64,000 nucleotides of DNA, from the NCBI GenBank assembly GCA_964007475.1, contig OZ023273.1, forward strand, positions 31,859,287 to 31,923,286, read 5' to 3'. The DNA is from Hybos culiciformis (taxonomy: Eukaryota; Arthropoda; Insecta; Diptera; Hybotidae). Below the pieces are notes generated by a model. The model saw nothing but the letters and a program-made list of their open reading frames with translations, was not told the origin of the DNA and made no database searches. The first letter of the stretch is position 1; the number at the start of each line of letters is the position of its first letter. Positions 57,815 through 64,000 of this stretch are shown here, one piece after another. A program made the translations under genes and the position numbers.

Positions 57815-59752
57815 TTTAGGCTTTTTTTTTAGTTATTGTTATAAGTAATAGTTTTCTTTTATTTTATTTTTAGTTTTCTCAAAATTATGGTATTTCCTCA
57901 AATACAATCTAATAATTTAATAAATACAAATAAATTAGCGAATTATAAAAGAATTATGTTTCATGTAAGATTAATATAAAATCAAACAATACAATTAATA
58001 CATATAAGTTAAATAAAAATATTTTAAATAAAAAAAAATTTCAGTAATTTAATTACTCCTTATTAAATATATTTTCTAATAATATTATTTAGGGTTTCAG
58101 TTCTTATTATAAAGTTGATTGTTATTAGATTTTTTTGATAGGTATTTCTAATTCAGTCAAAACTATTTTAAGAACCCTCACATCGAAATTTAAAAATATT
58201 TTTCTGTTTTCTATTTTTGTAGCTTTTTTTTTGTTTTATAAAAAATAAACGGAAATTGAAAATGCTATATTAAAATTTTACAAAACCATGGGTACTTACT
58301 TGGATTTTATTCCTATATGTAGAACTTACCAGAAAAAAAATTAAATGAAATTTTTGAAAAATTGTTTAGAAAATTAAAGAAATTCAAAGTTCTACGATAC
58401 CAGCCCTAAAGAATGAGCTTTATTTTTTTTATTATCTATTTCCTTTACTTTACAATCTCAGCAAGTATTTTCAAGTTTTTGAAAGGCCAAAAAAAACTTC
58501 AAATTTAAAAATGCAGCTCACTCACCCTCGAGCATTATTAATATTTAATAACATATCAAAAAATCACTTTAGTCGATATTGTATTAACCATACAATCAAA
58601 GCAAAAAAATTTAGTGTGGGCTCTTAATTGTAATAAAATGTAAAGAATGTAATTTTTAGGAAAATTTTTCTAATTTCTGTCTCTGATTAATTTTTAGTTA
58701 TAAAAGCAAATACGTATAGTTATTTTCAAATTTTTATTGTTATGACATTTCTTTCATTTTTCTCATAAATTTTAAATTGAATTGAAAATGAAACGGCAAC
58801 CATGTTCTTTTTGTTGTTATTTTTAACTCATTTTAATAAAACTATATAAATTATGTATTCCACATAAAATAACGTAGAAAATAAAGTGTGAAAATCAATT
58901 GAAATTTGGAACTTTATTTTTTAACAAAATTTAATAGAAATCCAAAAATATCAAAAAAAAAAAAAAAAAAGGGTATATGTTTCAATATTTTCTTCTGGCA
59001 ATATTTATTACGTATTTTTCTTATGATACTTTGTTGAAAACTTATGAAATTCTTAATTCCATATCATTTTTATATTTAGAATTTAAAATTGATGATTTTT
59101 TTTTCATAATATCCAAGTCCGGTTAAAGAAGATCTTAAAAATTAATAAATTCTTCCAAAAATAAAAATTGCAATTTGTAGTGCTTTAAACCTGATTTCTT
59201 CTACTGATATTGTCTCTACAATATTTCTGTTCTTGATATCAAACTTGGCATATGATAAATTCCAAATAATGTTGTTACAAATTTTTTTTAAGTTTTATTA
59301 TTTATTAAATATAGTTTTTTCATTTTCAACCACATATACGAAATTTATTATATACTTTGAATATAACTTATGAAAATGAATGAAACGAGCAAAATTGTTA
59401 AAATTATATTTTGCAACTCATGTATACCTACAATTGCAGTTTCTGATAGTTATAAATAAAAATTGTATTAATAAAATAATAAAACTGTTGTAATTGAGAT
59501 TATTTATTATATACATACTATCTAGGTTAAAAGGCGATGAAAATTAACTTTTAATATTCATTGAGATAATTTATATATTTCAATTTATTTTAATTTAAAT
59601 GTATTCAATAAAATTAAAAAAATATTATTTTCCTATATTTTATAAATAATACTAATTATGATCAATTAATGCAATAATTGATAATATTCATCAACTTCTG
59701 GTTTATAAAATTATCTGGTACAATTTAATTTACACACATTTTTGAAGTTTAT
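57815..59752. other. Gene-free AT-rich stretch
   Basis: Upstream of the env remnant where pol would be expected, only AT-rich sequence is seen, with no reverse transcriptase or integrase motif in any frame I examined. No clear repeat boundaries. Confidence 0.55.
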
Positions 59753-61103
59753 ACTTCTTTAGGCGCGTTGTATGATATAATTGAGTAATTCTGTTGGGGG
59801 TAAAAATTCATTTTCATTCTACTCATTCGACATTCGAAATCGAATTCGAACTGACATGGTTTTTGACGTTTCAATACTCAAAAAAATTAGTGGTCCACTC
59901 AATAATCATTTGTTATTTATAAAAACAAAATAATTTGGCGCGAAAAATTTAAATTCAAATTAATTTTAAAAATCTTTCGTTTACAAATTATTTAAAACTA
60001 AATTTTTTTTTCAAAATAGGTAGCTCCGGTGAAACTAATATTACCTGAAAAAAAATTTTTGGGTGGGGAGCTACGGTTAGGTCGTGCCGGAGCAAAATAT
60101 ACGAAACATTTTTTTTTTCAAAATAGGTAGCTACGGTTAGGTCGTGCCGGAGCAAAATATACGAAATTTTTTTTTTTTTTTTTTAAATAGGTAGCTCCGG
60201 TGAAATTAAGATTACCTGAAAAAAAAATGTTGGGTGGGGAGCTACGGTTAGGTCGTGCCGGAGCAAAATATACGAAAATTTTTTTTTTTCAAAATAGGTA
60301 GCTCCGGTGAAATTAATATTACCTTAAAAAACATTTTGGGTGGGGAGCTACGGTTAGGTCGTGCCGGAGCAAAATATACGAAAAATTTTTTTTTTCAAAA
60401 TAGGTAGCTCCGGTGAAATTAATATTACCTTAAAAAAAATTTTTGGGTGGGGAGCTACGGTTAGGTCGTGCCGGAGCAAAATATACGAAAAAAATTTTTT
60501 TTTTAAATAGGTAGCTCCGGTGAAATTAAGATTACCTGAAAAAAAAATTTGGGTGGGGAGCTACGGTTAGGTCGTGCCGGAGAAAAATATACGAATTTTT
60601 TTTTTTTTTTTTAAAGGTAGCTCCGGTGAAATTAAGAATACCAGCCGAAAAATTTTTGGGCAGGGAGGTACGGTTAGGTCGTGCCCACGCAAAATATTTG
60701 AAAACATTTTTTTTTTCAAAATAGGTAGCTCCGGTAAAATTAATAAAATACATGAAAAAAAAATTTTAGGTGAGGAGCTACGGTTAGGTCGTGCCGGAGC
60801 AAAATATACGAAAAAACATTTTTTTTTCAAAGTAGGTAGCTCCTGTGAAATTAATATTACCTGAAAAAAACACACGAAGCAGTCATAGAACTGCCGACAG
60901 AGGTTTATACTTAAAGATTTAAACTATGAAATAACAGGGGCTATGGCTACAAATGATGGGCTGCTCAGTACAAAATGTAAATAAAAATAAAAATATTTTA
61001 ATTTACATTTTGTACTGAGCAGCCCATCATTTGTAGTCACTGTTCATAGTTTAAATCTTTTAAGTATAAACTTCTGTCGGCAGTTCTATGACTGCTTCGT
61101 GTG
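59753..61103 (-). mobile_element. Composite palindrome-minisatellite element, copy 2 (intact, opposite orientation)
   Basis: Order on + strand: tail (59753-60005, cttctttaggcgcgttgta ... ataatttggcgcgaaaaat); about eight tandem units of roughly 106-118 bp (60006-60870), each with ggtagctccggtgaaattaa, tggggagctacggttaggtc and gtgccggagcaaaatatacg; then a long palindrome (60871-61103, cacacgaagcagtcatagaa / ttctatgactgcttcgtgtg, arms about 105 bp). The three parts match 16736-19030 inverted. Units carry poly-T/poly-A runs. There is no gene; open frames across the units are periodic artefacts. Confidence 0.75.
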
Positions 61104-64000
61104 TTTTTTTTTTGTAATTATTTATTAATTATTTATTATTTTGTTATTTAGTTTAAGTAAATTTTTCGTTCTAGGTGACGGTATATTCTTTTTCTTTGAT
61201 TCGATATTGTTGATTGTATAATTGTCTTTTATTGCAAAATCAAATCAGTTTCGGTTAAGATATTTATAAATACATTTTTTTTCTAACTATTTAAATTTTC
61301 AAATTACTAAAAGTGTAGTTTCTTCTTTTTTTTAAAAACAGATGATGAATATAAATGTTATCACATTGTTTATAGATAATTGTTTTATGTTAAAAATTAA
61401 GTCTTTTTATATTAAACATTTAGAATATCAATGATATTTATGAGTAAAACTTCAAATATATTTTTTCCTATTTGAAAAAGTCTGGTAAACATTTATTTTT
61501 TCTTTAAATTTATTTTATTTTATACTAAAATCTATTAAACAACCATCTTATATATATGTACATACGTAAAATAATACACATATTATTCAAAAAGTTGTTG
61601 AAGTAATCTTTCTTTTCTTAAATGCTTGAAGTGAAATGTAGAAAATCATTATTCTATATCAATGTACTTTTGTTTGAATTTCTAGAAAAATTAAACCCTT
61701 TTTTTTTTAATAGTATCAAAACCTAACAGACAGCATATTACATAGTTCAGATGCGAACAAAAGATAAGAAAAAAAGAAGAAAAAAATTAACATATAAAAT
61801 GAAAACAGCATGGAAAGATATTTTAAAATAATGTTAAGAAGAATATAGTCTCGGAAAAAAATTAAATAAAAAGAAAAAAAAAACTCTTTCAAATGCACTC
61901 GCAAAATAAAGAAAGTCATGTTGTGCCTAACGCTAATATATTCTTTGTCGCAATCGTTATTATAAGAATTTACAATAAGTTCTAGGATGATGCAAAACAC
62001 TTTACAAAAGTTTATTCTAGCGAGAAATATTTATTTTAGTTTCATAACATTCGCAATATTTTATATAAATTTTATATTAATTCTTTCATATTTTAAATAT
62101 ATCAAAGCTCTCTAAATTTTCGAACTGTTCTTTTAACCAAAGAACATAACATAAAAATCTATTAAACAAGCATGGATTGAAATTAGTAAACAGTTTTATT
62201 TAGATGAAAAAGTAAACAAAGTAAGTATACCTAACATTTTATTTTTTTTTTACTTCAATCTATTAAATTCTTCACATTGTGTTTTATTATGTTGATCTAA
62301 AAAATTACACATGACGTTTGTATATAAATTTTAATTTTATACTTTTATTAAACGAGTAATATACGTACATAACATGCTATGTTTTTAGGTTTTCTGTTAT
62401 ATAATGGAGCCTTTGGATTGCATTGGAACTACTTATACATTTAATGGAAATAAATAAAATAACAAAGGCGACTTCAAAGATTGTTGTTAGAACAACAATA
62501 AAAAATATACATAAATATATACTATCCTTATATAAAAAAATTTAAAAGGCATATGTTTATATTGTTTTATACTGGATTCCTGTTAGTCTAAGTATAGTTA
62601 AAAAATTTTCATTTGTTTTCTTCCATTGAAGCTTACTCATGTAATAAGTTTTGTAATATCAGCCCGTGATTCAAACGTCAACAATCGACTTGTAGTATAT
62701 AGTTATAAAGACAGACTCAGGCATGTAAAGAAAATATCGATTATTAATTTTTATTATTTATATTATTACGATTATATGTCACACATATTTTAAAACCTCA
62801 AAGTAAGTACAGTGGAGTGCAAAGAAAAACTTCATTGTTTTTTAAGTTACGATATACTTAAATTTATCAATTTTAAAGTCAATTAAGTTTATGTGGAAGT
62901 TCTAATTCCAATGACTACATTATGTATTTTTATTGCAAATTCATTAAAACACTTTTTCTTTTTTATTAAACAAAATTGTTCAAAATCAGAATTTTATTAA
63001 AATCAAAAATTTAAATAAATAAAAAAAAAGCAATGTTTTGAAAAATCAAATGAAATAGATAAAGTGTGTCAACGAATATTTTTAATATTTTTCCATCCAT
63101 ATATTGTACTTAGTTTCAGTGAAATTACAATTTCAGAATTCCTGGTCTTTTCAATTATATTTTTCCAATAAATAGTCAATAGTATGCAAGCTATATAAAT
63201 TAATAAAAATATCTATATCTTTACTATATGGTGGAAATTTCAAAAAAAGATGCGACATGCGTTGTTTTAGTCTCAATGTTATTCATATTTTTTTGAATTG
63301 GCAGTTTTAAAAGTTGAAACAAAAAATGTACCATCATTTTTATAATTATTTTCTTGATATTTTAAATATAATGTGAAAATAAAATAAATAAAAAACTATT
63401 TTTATAACCTTAATTTTATTCAAGCAAATTTTGCCATCAAATTCAAGCATAACTTCGCTTTTAAATAACGAAAAATATTTTTTGGTTTCTCTGTATGTGT
63501 ATATCTAACGAGAACAAAGTTTTGTGGTTTCTTTCTAAAATTATAAATTTTGGATACATGGTTTTCCTTATAGTTTCTCGTATATACCTTAACACAAAAA
63601 AAAGTAAAATTTTATGTTGAAAACTTAATATGCACGTTGAAATATTTTATTTTCAGTGTTGAGATAAAATGGGGGTTCAAAGTATTTTTTTTTTTTTTTT
63701 TGCACGGATACATGCTCTCTGGTTTTAAATTTTTGTTAATAAAGTAGTTCTAAATAACTCTAATTATCATATTATAGAAAGATTTTTTTTTTTAAATATT
63801 TTGACAAAATTTGCATTTTCATTATAATTATTTTTATAATGTGTAATACGAGTAGGTGGGTATATAAATATCTGTAATATATGTGTATTCTGTATAATAT
63901 ACTGGAATTTAAGGGAATTATAAAAATTGGGGCTCGGTGCGATAGTATTTTACATATATGTACATATACTAACTTTTATTTTGAAATCTTTTATAATATT
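61104..64000. other. Gene-free AT-rich stretch to window end
   Basis: Only AT-rich, low-complexity sequence and scattered homopolymers; no gene, RNA gene or bounded mobile element could be supported. Confidence 0.6.

Noticed and set aside
60532..60875. Overlapping open frames on both strands
   Set aside because: They run across the roughly 107-bp minisatellite; both strands are open because of its repeat structure.
59753..61103. Canonical Helitron
   Set aside because: Central minisatellite and terminal palindrome are suggestive, but TC...CTRR ends and an A-T insertion site could not be shown.

Overview
The window is animal nuclear DNA, most likely from an insect. It is very AT-rich, has short GT-AG introns of about 50-80 bp next to repeat-filled ones, and carries insect-type mobile DNA: Tc1/mariner transposase remains, an errantivirus-like envelope remnant, and many small non-autonomous DNA elements. 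The order (Diptera or other) cannot be fixed from sequence alone.

Region 1-19.7 kb, + strand: the 3' part of an axonemal outer-arm beta-type dynein heavy chain gene (DNAH9/11/17, Drosophila Dhc93AB/kl-5 class). Ten exons (5886-19652) join in frame at every junction and code for about 1,875 residues, from just before AAA4 through the microtubule-binding stalk, AAA5, AAA6 and the C-terminal domain. A second copy of the AAA4-stalk exons, almost identical, lies upstream (1-2635). It is separated from the main copy by palindromic repeat arrays and a 200-N assembly gap, so it is either a very recent tandem exon duplication or an assembly artefact. The last exon matches the family only for its first few residues and then ends in an unfamiliar tail.

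Region 19.7-51.6 kb: almost no recognisable genes. It is AT-rich sequence holding a strikingly diverse set of small inverted-repeat elements. Several are built from many inverted copies of one short word and are bounded by terminal inverted repeats with 8-bp or TA target duplications. There is also an internally deleted DD41D-type mariner (36189-36739) and a nested insertion stack (44802-48043).

Region 51.6-54.1 kb, - strand: a four-exon core-1 beta-1,3-galactosyltransferase (C1GALT1-like) gene. It has a recognisable membrane anchor, DDD metal-binding motif and C-terminal cysteine region, but two frame breaks, so it is a pseudogene or contains sequence errors.

Region 54.4-57.8 kb: a broken Tc1-type transposon followed by a truncated, frameshifted errantivirus-like env remnant on the - strand. 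Region 57.8-64 kb: no genes. It holds the second copy of a composite repeat (long palindrome + about 107-bp minisatellite + unique tail) whose other copy, in opposite orientation, sits in the last dynein intron (16736-19030).
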